Below, piece by piece: positions 1-9,846 of a stretch of 10,992 nucleotides of DNA. The stretch is from Sideroxydans lithotrophicus (lineage in GTDB: Bacteria; Pseudomonadota; Gammaproteobacteria; Burkholderiales; Sulfuriferulaceae). A model generated the notes under the pieces. The model had not been told where the DNA came from. It did not search any database and worked only from the letters and a program-made list of their open reading frames with translations. The stretch is from contig DZDB01000039.1 of the NCBI GenBank assembly GCA_022736605.1, forward strand, positions 3,794 to 14,785, written 5' to 3'. The number at the start of each line of letters is the position of its first letter. The first letter of the stretch is position 1. The position numbers were made by a program, and so were the translations under genes.

Positions 1-3032
<3,032 letters not shown>

Positions 3033-3060
3033 TGTTTCCTCCAGTGAGGCGCAAACTCAA

Positions 3061-3080
3061 GAGGGGTGCAGTCACCCCTC
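3061..3080 (-). promoter_or_regulatory. Perfect 8-bp hairpin between rpoB and rpoC
   Basis: The arms GAGGGGTG and CACCCCTC pair perfectly around a 4-base loop. The hairpin starts 6 bases after the rpoB TGA and ends 28 bases before the rpoC ATG. No T-run follows on the minus strand (TTGAGTTTGCG), so it does not look like an intrinsic terminator. A role in mRNA processing, in stabilising the rpoB 3' end or in spacing translation is inference. Confidence 0.6.
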
Positions 3081-3086
3081 ACGCTA

Positions 3087-6000
3087 TCAGTAACGCTCAA
3101 GATCAATGTCGATCGCCAGCGAGCGGATTTCTTTCACCAACACATTGAATGATTCCGGCATGCCAGCTTCAATCTTGTGTTCGCCCTTGACGATGTTTTC
3201 ATACACTTTGGTCCGACCTGTGACGTCATCCGACTTGACCGTCAGCATTTCCTGCAGGACATAAGCGGCGCCATAGGCTTCCAGTGCCCAGACTTCCATC
3301 TCGCCGAAACGCTGACCGCCGAACTGGGCTTTACCTCCCAGTGGCTGCTGCGTGACCAGTGAGTAGGGCCCGGTAGAACGCGCGTGCATCTTGTCATCAA
3401 CCAGGTGATGCAATTTCAGCACGTGCATGTAACCCACCGTCACCGGCCGATCAAATGCTTCGCCGGTACGCCCGTCACACAAGGTAATCTGACCACTGCG
3501 CGGCAAATCTGCCAACGCCAGCATATCCTTGATCTCGGCCTCATTCGCGCCGTCAAATACCGGCGTAGCAAACGGTACGCCTTTACGCAGGTTGCGCGCC
3601 AGTTCGATAATTTCGTCGTCGCTGAAGCTGTTGAGGTCTTCAGACTTACCCGTAGCGTTGTAAATCTTGCCCAAAAATGCGCGCACATCAGCCGTTTTTT
3701 TCTGCGCTTGCAGCATGTCATCAATCTTCTTACCCAGCCCCTTGGCTGCCCAGCCCAGATGGGTTTCGAGAATCTGGCCCACGTTCATGCGTGATGGCAC
3801 ACCCAACGGGTTAAGCACGATATCCATCGGCGTACCGTCAGCCATGAACGGCATATCCTCAATCGGTACGATCTTCGACACCACACCCTTGTTACCGTGA
3901 CGACCAGCCATCTTGTCGCCCGGTTGCAAGCGACGCTTCACAGCGACATACACCTTGACCATCTTCTGCACACCTGGCGGCAATTCGTCGCCTGCGGTCA
4001 GCTTTTTCTTCTTTTCTTCGAACATGCCATCAAACTCGATGCGCTTCTGTTCAAGACTGTCTTTCAGCGACTCCATCTGGCGACTGGCTTCTTCGTCCGC
4101 CAGGCGGATATCGAACCAGTCATGGCGATTCAGGCTATCCAGATATTCCTGAGTAATCTTGGTGTCTTTCGCCAGTTTCTTCGGTCCACCTTTGGCGACC
4201 TTTTGCTGCAACAAACGTTGCAGACGGGCAAACGCATCTTCTTCCACGATACGCATGCGGTCAGCCATGTCCTTTTTGTATTCGGACAACTGGTTATCGA
4301 TAATCTGCTTGGCGCGTGCATCACGCTCGATACCCTCACGGGTGAAGACCTGCACATCGATCACGGTGCCGGCCATGCCGGATGACACGCGCAGCGAAGT
4401 GTCTTTTACGTCCGAGGCTTTTTCACCGAAAATGGCGCGTAACAATTTCTCTTCTGGCGTCAGCTGGGTTTCGCCCTTGGGCGTGACTTTGCCGACCAGC
4501 ACATCACCGGCTTCGACTTCTGCGCCGATGTAGCAAATACCGGATTCATCCAGACGACCGAGCATGCGCTCTGACAGATTAGAAATGTCACGGGTGATTT
4601 CTTCGGGTCCGAGTTTGGTATCACGCGCCACCACCGTCAGCTCTTCGATATGAATCGATGTAAAACGGTCTTCTGCCACGATGCGTTCGGAAATGAGGAT
4701 CGAATCCTCAAAGTTGAAGCCGTTCCATGGCATGAACGCCACCAGCAGATTCTGCCCCAGCGCCAATTCACCCATATCGGTAGAAGCACCGTCAGCGATT
4801 ACGTCGCCGCGCGCCAGACTGTCACCCACCTTGACCAGCGGACGCTGGTTGATGTTGGTATTCTGGTTGGAACGGGTGTATTTGATCAGCGTGTAAATAT
4901 CCACACCGACTTCACCTGCCGTGGTTTCTTCGTCACTCACGCGCACCACGATACGACCAGCGTCAACATAGTCAACGACACCCCCACGCCGCGCCTGCAC
5001 GGTCGTGCCTGAATCAACCGCAGCAGTCCGCTCGATGCCCGTACCCACCAGCGATTTTTCGGCGCGCAGACACGGCACCGCTTGACGCTGCATGTTGGAG
5101 CCCATCAACGCCCGGTTGGCGTCATCGTGCTCAAGGAACGGGATCAGTGACGCCGCTACCGACACGATCTGCGAAGGCGCAACGTCCATATACTGAATAC
5201 GATCCGGGCTGGCCAGTTCGAATTCGTTTTTGTGACGGCACGATACGATCTCGCTGGTGAACTTGCCGCTCTTGTCGAGCTCGGCATTCGCCTGGGCGAT
5301 CACATACTTGCTCTCTTCAATCGCCGACAGGTACTCGATATGGTCGGTCACTTTCGAGTTTTCTACCTTGCGATACGGGGTTTCCAGAAAACCATACTTG
5401 TTGGTGCGCGCAAACAACGCCAGTGAGTTAATCAGGCCGATGTTCGGACCTTCCGGCGTTTCAATCGGGCACACTCGACCATAGTGCGTCGGATGCACGT
5501 CACGCACCTCAAAGCCGGCGCGCTCGCGTGTCAGGCCGCCGGGCCCCAAAGCCGACACACGGCGCTTGTGGGTAATCTCGGATAGCGGGTTGGTTTGATC
5601 CATGAACTGTGACAACTGACTGGAGCCGAAAAACTCCTTCACCGCTGCTGATACTGGTTTGGCATTGATCAGGTCATGCGGCATCAGGTTTTCGGATTCG
5701 GCCTGTGATAGACGCTCCTTGACTGCACGCTCCACCCGCACCAGCCCCGCCCGGAACTGGTTCTCGGCCAACTCGCCCACGCTACGCACACGGCGATTTC
5801 CCAGATGATCAATATCGTCGATTTCGCCCCGACCATTACGCAACTCAACCAGAATCTTGATGACCGCAACAATGTCTTCAGTACTCAGCGTGCCTTCACC
5901 TTCAAGCTCATCGCGACCCACACGGCGGTTGAACTTCATCCGACCGACCGCAGACAGATCATAGCGCTCTGCATTGAAGAACAGGCCTTTGAACAGCGCC

Positions 6001-7160
6001 TCAACCGAATCCTCGGTAGGCGGCTCACCTGGGCGCATCATGCGATAAATTGCCACACGGGCAGCGTATTGATCCGGCGTGTCATCGGTGCGCAGCGTGC
6101 CCGAAATATAGGCACCCTGATCCAGATCGTTGGTGTAAATGGTATTGATCTTGGCGATGCCAGCCTCTTGCAGCTTGAGCAGCAATGCTTCGGCAATCTC
6201 GTCATTCGCATTGGCGACGACTTCACCACTTTGCTTGTCGATCACATTTTCAGCCAGCACACGTCCCATCAGGAATTCTTCCGGCACGGTGATTTTGGTC
6301 AGCCCGGCTTCCTGCATCAGACGAATATGCTTGACGGTGATACGCTTGTCTTTCGGGACAATCACTTCACCTTTTTTATCGACAATATCGAAACGCGCGA
6401 TTTCACCACGCAGACGATCCGGCACCAGTTCGAATTGGGTCGTCTTTTTGCCCAGATGGAAAGTGTCAGTAGTAAAGAATTCGGCCAGTATCTGCTCGTT
6501 GCTATACCCCAACGCCTTCAACAGCGTGGTCACCGGCATTTTACGCCGACGGTCAATACGGAAATACAGGTAATCCTTGGCGTCGAACTCGTAGTCAAGC
6601 CAGGAACCACGATACGGAATGATGCGTGCCGAGAATAACAATTTTCCCGAGCTATGGGTCTTGCCACGGTCATGCTCGAAAAACACACCAGGCGAACGGT
6701 GCAACTGGGATACGATCACACGATCCGTACCATTGATGATGAACGAGCCGGTTGGCGTCATAAGCGGAATCTCGCCCATGTAGACTTCCTGCTCTTTGAC
6801 TTCTTTCACCGTCGGCTTGGACGCTTCGCGATCCATGATGGTCAGACGCACTTTGGCGCGCAACGGCGCTGCGTAGGTCAAACCACGCTGCTGGCATTCC
6901 ACCATGTCAAATGGCGGCTCGCCCAGTACATAGCTGACAAAATCCAGCTTGGCGTTGCCGGAATGACTGGCAATCGGAAAAATCGAAGTGAACGCAGCTT
7001 GCAAACCTTCATTGGCACGGCTGTCGGGCTTGACATCAGCTTGCAGAAAGGCGCGGAAGGAATCCAGTTGCGTTGCGAGCAAAAAAGGCACCTGAAGAAT
7101 GCTTGCTCGCTTGGCAAAACTTTTCCGGATGCGTTTTTTCTCGGTGAATGAGTAGCTCAT
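3087..7160 (-). CDS. rpoB: RNA polymerase subunit beta
   Basis: Second large subunit of RNA polymerase, 1357 residues (E. coli 1342). The start is the ATG at 7160 (MSYSFTEKKRIRKSF), which matches the family N-terminus and has AGGAG 5 bases upstream; an in-frame TTG at 7193 would add 11 unrelated residues. It ends in LERY and TGA. The rifampicin-pocket cluster GSSQLSQFMDQ...ITHKRRVSAL starts near residue 512, with Asp521, His531 and Ser536 corresponding to E. coli 516, 526 and 531. All three are the sensitive-type residues; the nearby N518 and I530 equivalents are Thr and Val. The active-site acidic pair is E818/D819 (FNFEDS), and the catalytic lysines are K1083 and K1091 (GDKMAGRHGNKG). The offset from E. 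coli numbering rises from +5 to +18 between 819 and 1083. The likely place is the lineage-variable beta-i9 insertion (near KVAKGGPKKLAKDTKI). Confidence 0.98.
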   Translation of the reverse strand: MSYSFTEKKRIRKSFAKRASILQVPFLLATQLDSFRAFLQADVKPDSRANEGLQAAFTSIFPIASHSGNAKLDFVSYVLGEPPFDMVECQQRGLTYAAPLRAKVRLTIMDREASKPTVKEVKEQEVYMGEIPLMTPTGSFIINGTDRVIVSQLHRSPGVFFEHDRGKTHSSGKLLFSARIIPYRGSWLDYEFDAKDYLYFRIDRRRKMPVTTLLKALGYSNEQILAEFFTTDTFHLGKKTTQFELVPDRLRGEIARFDIVDKKGEVIVPKDKRITVKHIRLMQEAGLTKITVPEEFLMGRVLAENVIDKQSGEVVANANDEIAEALLLKLQEAGIAKINTIYTNDLDQGAYISGTLRTDDTPDQYAARVAIYRMMRPGEPPTEDSVEALFKGLFFNAERYDLSAVGRMKFNRRVGRDELEGEGTLSTEDIVAVIKILVELRNGRGEIDDIDHLGNRRVRSVGELAENQFRAGLVRVERAVKERLSQAESENLMPHDLINAKPVSAAVKEFFGSSQLSQFMDQTNPLSEITHKRRVSALGPGGLTRERAGFEVRDVHPTHYGRVCPIETPEGPNIGLINSLALFARTNKYGFLETPYRKVENSKVTDHIEYLSAIEESKYVIAQANAELDKSGKFTSEIVSCRHKNEFELASPDRIQYMDVAPSQIVSVAASLIPFLEHDDANRALMGSNMQRQAVPCLRAEKSLVGTGIERTAAVDSGTTVQARRGGVVDYVDAGRIVVRVSDEETTAGEVGVDIYTLIKYTRSNQNTNINQRPLVKVGDSLARGDVIADGASTDMGELALGQNLLVAFMPWNGFNFEDSILISERIVAEDRFTSIHIEELTVVARDTKLGPEEITRDISNLSERMLGRLDESGICYIGAEVEAGDVLVGKVTPKGETQLTPEEKLLRAIFGEKASDVKDTSLRVSSGMAGTVIDVQVFTREGIERDARAKQIIDNQLSEYKKDMADRMRIVEEDAFARLQRLLQQKVAKGGPKKLAKDTKITQEYLDSLNRHDWFDIRLADEEASRQMESLKDSLEQKRIEFDGMFEEKKKKLTAGDELPPGVQKMVKVYVAVKRRLQPGDKMAGRHGNKGVVSKIVPIEDMPFMADGTPMDIVLNPLGVPSRMNVGQILETHLGWAAKGLGKKIDDMLQAQKKTADVRAFLGKIYNATGKSEDLNSFSDDEIIELARNLRKGVPFATPVFDGANEAEIKDMLALADLPRSGQITLCDGRTGEAFDRPVTVGYMHVLKLHHLVDDKMHARSTGPYSLVTQQPLGGKAQFGGQRFGEMEVWALEAYGAAYVLQEMLTVKSDDVTGRTKVYENIVKGEHKIEAGMPESFNVLVKEIRSLAIDIDLERY

Positions 7161-7186
7161 GAAATCTCCTAGAAGGACCTGCGCAG

Positions 7187-7225
7187 AAGACAAAAGACAA
7201 AAGACAACGCGCGGCTAATCCGCGC
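7187..7225 (-). terminator. Attenuator-like hairpin with T-rich tail between rplL and rpoB
   Basis: On the minus strand, GCGCGG and CCGCGC (7220-7225 and 7209-7214) form an all-GC 6-bp stem with a 5-base loop ATTAG. It is followed at once by a T-rich stretch in which TTGTCTT recurs. The tail is interrupted by G and C, so only partial termination is expected. In E. coli this gap is known to hold an attenuator that lowers rpoBC expression relative to rplL; the matching position supports the same role here, but that is inference. Confidence 0.55.
7189..7207. repeat. Short tandem 7-mer repeat, about 2.7 copies
   Basis: On the plus strand GACAAAA occurs twice (7189-7195 and 7196-7202), followed by the partial copy GACAA (7203-7207). 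Read on the transcribed strand it supplies the T-rich tail behind the rplL-rpoB hairpin. Such a run could vary in copy number by slippage. Confidence 0.8.
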
Positions 7226-7261
7226 TGGTGTTGTGCCCCTGTCTTGTGTGTTCTGCATCGA

Positions 7262-7277
7262 CCGGGTTTGCACCCGG
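7262..7277 (-). promoter_or_regulatory. GNRA-capped hairpin after rplL
   Basis: On the minus strand CCGGGT and ACCCGG form a perfect 6-bp stem closed by GCAA, a GNRA tetraloop. It begins 19 bases after the rplL stop. No T-run follows, so I read it as a 3'-end or processing structure rather than a terminator. In E. coli the rplL-rpoB gap also contains an RNase III cleavage site; this short stem alone does not show one. Confidence 0.5.
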
Positions 7278-7296
7278 CCAATACAGACGTTACGTA

Positions 7297-7677
7297 TTAC
7301 TTAACTTCGCAAGTTGCGCCAGCTTCGACCAGTTGTTTCTGGACGGCTTCAGCATCAGCCTTGGATACGCCTTCTTTAACTGCCTTAGGTGCGCCGTCAA
7401 CCAGGTCTTTAGCTTCTTTCAGACCCAGACCGGTAATGGCACGCACCACCTTGATGGTGTTGACCTTGTTCTCACCGGCACCGGTCAGAATCACATCAAA
7501 CTCGGTTTTTTCTTCAGCAGCGGCGCCACCACCCGCTGCAGGTGCTGCAGCAACAGCAACAGCGGCAGCGGCAGCGGATACGCCGAATTTTTCTTCCATT
7601 TCCTTGATCAGTTCGGACAGATCAAGCACAGTCATGCCAGCAATAGCATCCAGAATGTCAGCTTTGGATAAAGCCAT
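7297..7677 (-). CDS. rplL: 50S ribosomal protein L7/L12
   Basis: Stalk protein of the large ribosomal subunit, 126 residues. It is present as dimers on L10, recruits translation factors and stimulates their GTP hydrolysis. The ATG at 7677 (MALSKADILDAIAG) has GGAG with about 7 bases of spacing upstream; an in-frame ATG at 7737 adds 20 unrelated residues. Residues 1-33 are the N-terminal dimerisation and L10-binding domain. Residues 34-55 are a flexible Ala/Gly/Pro hinge (SAAAAAVAVAAAPAAGGG), a few residues longer than in E. coli. From about 56 onward lies the compact factor-binding domain (TEFDVIL, KVVRAITGLGLKEAKDLV). It ends in EVK-TAA. It lies 65 bases downstream of rplJ, its structural partner, and 136 bases before rpoB. 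Confidence 0.98.
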   Translation of the reverse strand: MALSKADILDAIAGMTVLDLSELIKEMEEKFGVSAAAAAVAVAAAPAAGGGAAAEEKTEFDVILTGAGENKVNTIKVVRAITGLGLKEAKDLVDGAPKAVKEGVSKADAEAVQKQLVEAGATCEVK

Positions 7678-7713
7678 GGTATTTCTCCTGATTGAAAAGT
7701 TTAAAATTGGTTC

Positions 7714-7738
7714 AATGCAGCGCACTACGCGCCGCACT
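7714..7738 (-). promoter_or_regulatory. 10-bp hairpin between rplJ and rplL
   Basis: In the minus-strand transcript a 10-bp stem (arms 7729-7738 and 7714-7723) closes a 5-base GTAGT loop. Eight pairs are Watson-Crick and two are G-U, which would be A-C mismatches if the plus strand were transcribed. It begins 4 bases after the rplJ TAA. An AT-rich stretch with TTTT runs follows, then the rplL ribosome binding site. A role in the high rplL output or in mRNA stability is inference. Confidence 0.55.
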
Positions 7739-7742
7739 CAGA

Positions 7743-8264
7743 TTACGCAGCCTGCTTGTCGCGCACCGCAGCCAGCCCACGCACGAACTTGGTCGGAACC
7801 TCGTTCAACGTACGCACGAACTGCGTGATCGGCGCCTGCATGGTGCCCATCAATTTCGCCAGCAACTCATCGCGGCTTGGCATGCTGGCCAGATTTCCGA
7901 CATCTTTAGCAGACATCACGAAATTGGCCATCGCACCACCCTTGATGACAAACTTGTCGTTGGTTTTAGCGAAATCAGCGAGCACTTTTGCAGCAGCCAC
8001 CGGGTCTTTGGAAATGCCGTAAGCCAGCGGACCGACCAGATGGTCAGCCAAACCCGCAAACGCCGTTTCCGAAACCGCACGCCGTGCCAACGTGTTTTTC
8101 AACACGCGCAGATACACGCCATTGGCACGCGCCTTGGCGCGTAACGTGGTCATTTGCACAACACCAATACCACGGTATTCCGCAACCACCACAGTCTGGG
8201 CATTGACTAACTCAGCGCCCAGCTCGGCAATCACTGCCTTCTTTTCCTCTAGATTCAGACTCAA
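7743..8264 (-). CDS. rplJ: 50S ribosomal protein L10 (TTG start)
   Basis: L10 anchors the L7/L12 dimers to 23S rRNA near L11, and with L12 represses its own mRNA in E. coli. The protein has 173 residues (E. coli 165). Homology puts residue 1 at a TTG (8264), giving MSLNLEEKKAVIAEL against the E. coli MALNLQDKQAIVAEV. A strong AGGAGG sits 7 bases before it. The only upstream in-frame alternatives would add sequence unlike L10. Conserved stretches are VVAEYRGIGV (26-35), which resembles the rRNA-binding N-terminal domain, and GVYLRVLKNTLARRAV (49-64). The C-terminal helix that carries L12 ends in VRGLAAVRDK. A 318-base leader precedes it, and rplL follows after 65 bases. Confidence 0.96.
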   Translation of the reverse strand: MSLNLEEKKAVIAELGAELVNAQTVVVAEYRGIGVVQMTTLRAKARANGVYLRVLKNTLARRAVSETAFAGLADHLVGPLAYGISKDPVAAAKVLADFAKTNDKFVIKGGAMANFVMSAKDVGNLASMPSRDELLAKLMGTMQAPITQFVRTLNEVPTKFVRGLAAVRDKQAA

Positions 8265-8271
8265 GGTCTTA

Positions 8272-8277
8272 CCTCCT
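8272..8277 (-). promoter_or_regulatory. Ribosome binding site deciding the rplJ TTG start
   Basis: AGGAGG (followed by T) lies 7 bases upstream of the TTG at 8264. The near-perfect match to the anti-Shine-Dalgarno sequence supports TTG as the true start. It is also the element that an L10 leader switch would have to mask. Confidence 0.85.
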
Positions 8278-8408
8278 TCTAAAAACACCAATCGCATTCG
8301 GGCTCGCACCCAAATACAACCGAGAGTCGGCGACCTTTCATCAGGAGCCACAACTTCATGACTGAAACGCTTTTCCTGTATCGGGGCACGCCATCTGCGT
8401 TGGGATCA

Positions 8409-8499
8409 GAAGCGAATTCCGCTTCCGAAGATTAAATGCAGACCGGAACAAGCCACTCAAATTACAAATGCTTGCCACCGGCCTACAACCCTACGGTCT
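8409..8499 (-). promoter_or_regulatory. Candidate L10 autoregulatory leader of rplJ-rplL
   Basis: The 318-base gap 8265-8582 holds no credible gene. Its middle reads as structured RNA on the minus strand. AGACCG (8499-8494) can pair with CGGTCT (8445-8440), enclosing CAAGC/GCTTG (8474-8470 with 8453-8449). The CCGG of the second strand can instead pair with an upstream GCCGG (wobble plus four pairs), so two folds compete. Downstream lies GAAGCG/CGCTTC with a 5-base loop (8409-8425). In E. coli the L10-L12 complex binds a folded, kink-turn-containing rplJ leader with alternative conformations; position and the ATCAAAGACCGTAGG start resemble that leader from memory. Nearer the gene there is a small GGGU/GCCC stem with a GCGA loop, then the ribosome binding site. 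No convincing promoter was seen. Confidence 0.5.
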
Positions 8500-8546
8500 T
8501 TGATAACCTGCCCACGCTTGCGCGCAGACAGCCCAAAGTTCTTAAT

Positions 8547-8566
8547 GCGAACACCGTAGCGTTCGC
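8547..8566 (-). promoter_or_regulatory. UACG-tetraloop hairpin after rplA
   Basis: On the minus strand GCGAACGC and GTGTTCGC form an 8-bp stem with one G-U pair, closed by C(UACG)G, one of the most stable RNA tetraloops. It starts 16 bases after the rplA TAA. The following bases (ATTAAGAACTTTGG) are AT-rich but have no T-run, so full termination is unlikely. It could mark the 3' end of the rplK-rplA segment or protect it from exonucleases. Confidence 0.6.
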
Positions 8567-8582
8567 GGCATGATTACGATAA

Positions 8583-9278
8583 TTACGCAGCGATACTGGC
8601 GTGGTCTACGCGAACGCCCACACCCATCGTGCTTGAAACTGAAATTTTCTTCATGTAAACGCCCTTGGCCGTGACCGGACGCGCCTTGGCCAGCGCATCT
8701 ACCAGGGCCGCCAGGTTTTCACGCAAAGCATCGATTTCAAACGAGGCGCGACCAATGGTGCACTGAATGATGCCGCCCTTATCGGTACGGTATTGCACCT
8801 GACCTGCACGGGCATTACGCACAGCACCCGCCACGTCTGGAGTAACCGTTCCGACCTTCGGATTAGGCATCAGGCCGCGCGGGCCCAGCACCTGCCCCAA
8901 CTGACCGACCACACGCATCGCGTCCGGACTGGCAATTACGACGTCAAAATCCATACGGCCGCCTTTGATCTCGGCCGCCAGATCGTCAAAGCCGACGATA
9001 TCCGCACCCGCTTCGAGCGCCGCCTTCGCAGCATCACCCTGCGCGAATACAGCGACACGTACCGTTTTACCGGTACCACGCGGCAGCACCACCGAGCCAC
9101 GCACCAGCTGATCGGATTTACGCGCATCTACGCCCAGATTGATTGCGACGTCTACCGACTCGTCGAATTTAGCAGTCGCGGTTTCTTTTACCAGACCCAG
9201 CGCATCATTGACCGGATAGGTTTTGGTGCGATCAATTTTTGCCTTGATCACTTGTTGGCGTTTAGACAATTTGGCCAC
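8583..9278 (-). CDS. rplA: 50S ribosomal protein L1 (GTG start)
   Basis: L1 forms the mobile L1 stalk that helps release deacylated tRNA, and in E. coli represses translation of its own rplK-rplA mRNA. The protein has 231 residues (E. coli 234). The start is the GTG at 9278 (MAKLSKRQQVIKAK), one base after the rplK stop, with GGAGGG 8 bases upstream inside the rplK coding end. An upstream in-frame start would add 22 residues overlapping rplK and unlike L1. The two-domain layout is clear: domain I from residues 1 to about 67 plus the C-terminal part, domain II from about 68 to 159. Conserved stretches include FDESVDVAINLGVDARKSDQ (38-57), FDVVIASPDAMRVVGQLGQV (111-130) and GPRGLMPNPKVGTVTP (132-147). 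The spacing from rplK implies translational coupling. Confidence 0.97.
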   Translation of the reverse strand: MAKLSKRQQVIKAKIDRTKTYPVNDALGLVKETATAKFDESVDVAINLGVDARKSDQLVRGSVVLPRGTGKTVRVAVFAQGDAAKAALEAGADIVGFDDLAAEIKGGRMDFDVVIASPDAMRVVGQLGQVLGPRGLMPNPKVGTVTPDVAGAVRNARAGQVQYRTDKGGIIQCTIGRASFEIDALRENLAALVDALAKARPVTAKGVYMKKISVSSTMGVGVRVDHASIAA

Positions 9279-9279
9279 G

Positions 9280-9711
9280 TTATACGCCCTCCACTTCAAT
9301 ACCCATACTGCGGGCGCTACCCGCAATAATCCGCACCGCAGCATCCATATCCGAAGCGGTCAGATCCGGCATTTTCGCCTTGGCTATATCTTCAGCCTGC
9401 GCACGCGTCAGCTTGCCTACTTTGTCAGTGTGTGGCTTTGGGCTGCCTTTGGTAATCCCGGCCGCTTTTTTGATCAGAATCGTCGCCGGTGGCGTTTTCA
9501 TCACAAACGTGAAACTCTTGTCGGCAAAAGCAGTGATCACCACAGGAATCGGCAGACCCGGCTCCATGCCCTGAGTTTGGGCATTGAACGCCTTGCAGAA
9601 TTCCATGATGTTCAGACCACGCTGACCCAGCGCCGGACCGATTGGTGGGCTGGGATTTGCCTTACCGGCTGGGACTTGCAGCTTGACGTAGCCAACGATT
9701 TTTTTTGCCAC
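9280..9711 (-). CDS. rplK: 50S ribosomal protein L11 (GTG start)
   Basis: L11 binds the GTPase-associated region of 23S rRNA at the stalk base, where it contacts elongation factors and takes part in the RelA stringent response. The protein has 143 residues (E. coli 142). The start is the GTG at 9711 (MAKKIVGYVKLQVPAGKANP) with AAGGAG 8 bases upstream; the longer in-frame start at 9753 would add 14 unrelated residues. The N-terminal domain carries the proline-rich PSPPIGPALG (20-29), associated with factor contact and thiopeptide sensitivity. The C-terminal RNA-binding domain ends in GSARSMGIEVEGV. It is the first gene of the stalk segment and leads directly into rplA, with one base between stop and start codons. 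A candidate L1 operator lies in the leader. Confidence 0.97.
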   Translation of the reverse strand: MAKKIVGYVKLQVPAGKANPSPPIGPALGQRGLNIMEFCKAFNAQTQGMEPGLPIPVVITAFADKSFTFVMKTPPATILIKKAAGITKGSPKPHTDKVGKLTRAQAEDIAKAKMPDLTASDMDAAVRIIAGSARSMGIEVEGV

Positions 9712-9747
9712 TTGGCAGACTCCTTGAAATGGGTAATAACGGACAGC

Positions 9748-9794
9748 GGTCACGTTTTCAACGCATCAGCTAAACCCTGCTGCGCCGTTTGACC
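9748..9794 (-). promoter_or_regulatory. Candidate L1-binding operator in the rplK leader
   Basis: On the minus strand GGTCA (9794-9790) pairs with TGACC (9752-9748), and AACG (9789-9786) with CGTT (9763-9760). The two helices stack directly on the 5' side but are separated by GAAAACG on the 3' side. A further CAGC/GCTG stem (9782-9779 with 9770-9767) caps the structure. Two helices around a strongly asymmetric internal loop is the known architecture of L1 sites in 23S rRNA and L1-regulated mRNAs. It ends 36 bases before the rplK start, where an L1 operator is expected. The assignment rests on shape and position, not on a verified consensus. Confidence 0.45.
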
Positions 9795-9820
9795 AACCAC
9801 CCTCCCCGTTGCACACAAAC

Positions 9821-9841
9821 ACATGACAAAAATTGCCATGT
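9821..9841 (-). promoter_or_regulatory. Second hairpin behind the nusG terminator
   Basis: In the minus-strand transcript ACATGGCA and TGTCATGT form an 8-bp stem with one G-U pair and a 5-base ATTTT loop. It begins 5 bases beyond the T6 run of the preceding hairpin and is followed by GTTTGTGTG. It may be a backup terminator or the boundary of the nusG 3' end. Confidence 0.4.
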
Positions 9842-9846
9842 TCCAT

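Noticed and set aside
5805..6638. Open frame of 277 codons on the plus strand opposite rpoB
   Set aside because: It lies wholly antisense to the strongly conserved rpoB frame, the protein looks like no family I know, and it has no ribosome binding site. GC-rich coding DNA often leaves such antisense frames open.
7161..7193. Longer rpoB start at the TTG at 7193
   Set aside because: It would add 11 residues absent from the family, and the ATG at 7160 has a clear AGGAG and the conserved N-terminus.
8438..8466. Possible sigma-70 promoter TTGAGT - 18 bases - TTTAAT on the minus strand before rplJ
   Set aside because: The match is modest and lies inside the paired part of the presumed L10 leader, so the bases are better explained by RNA structure.
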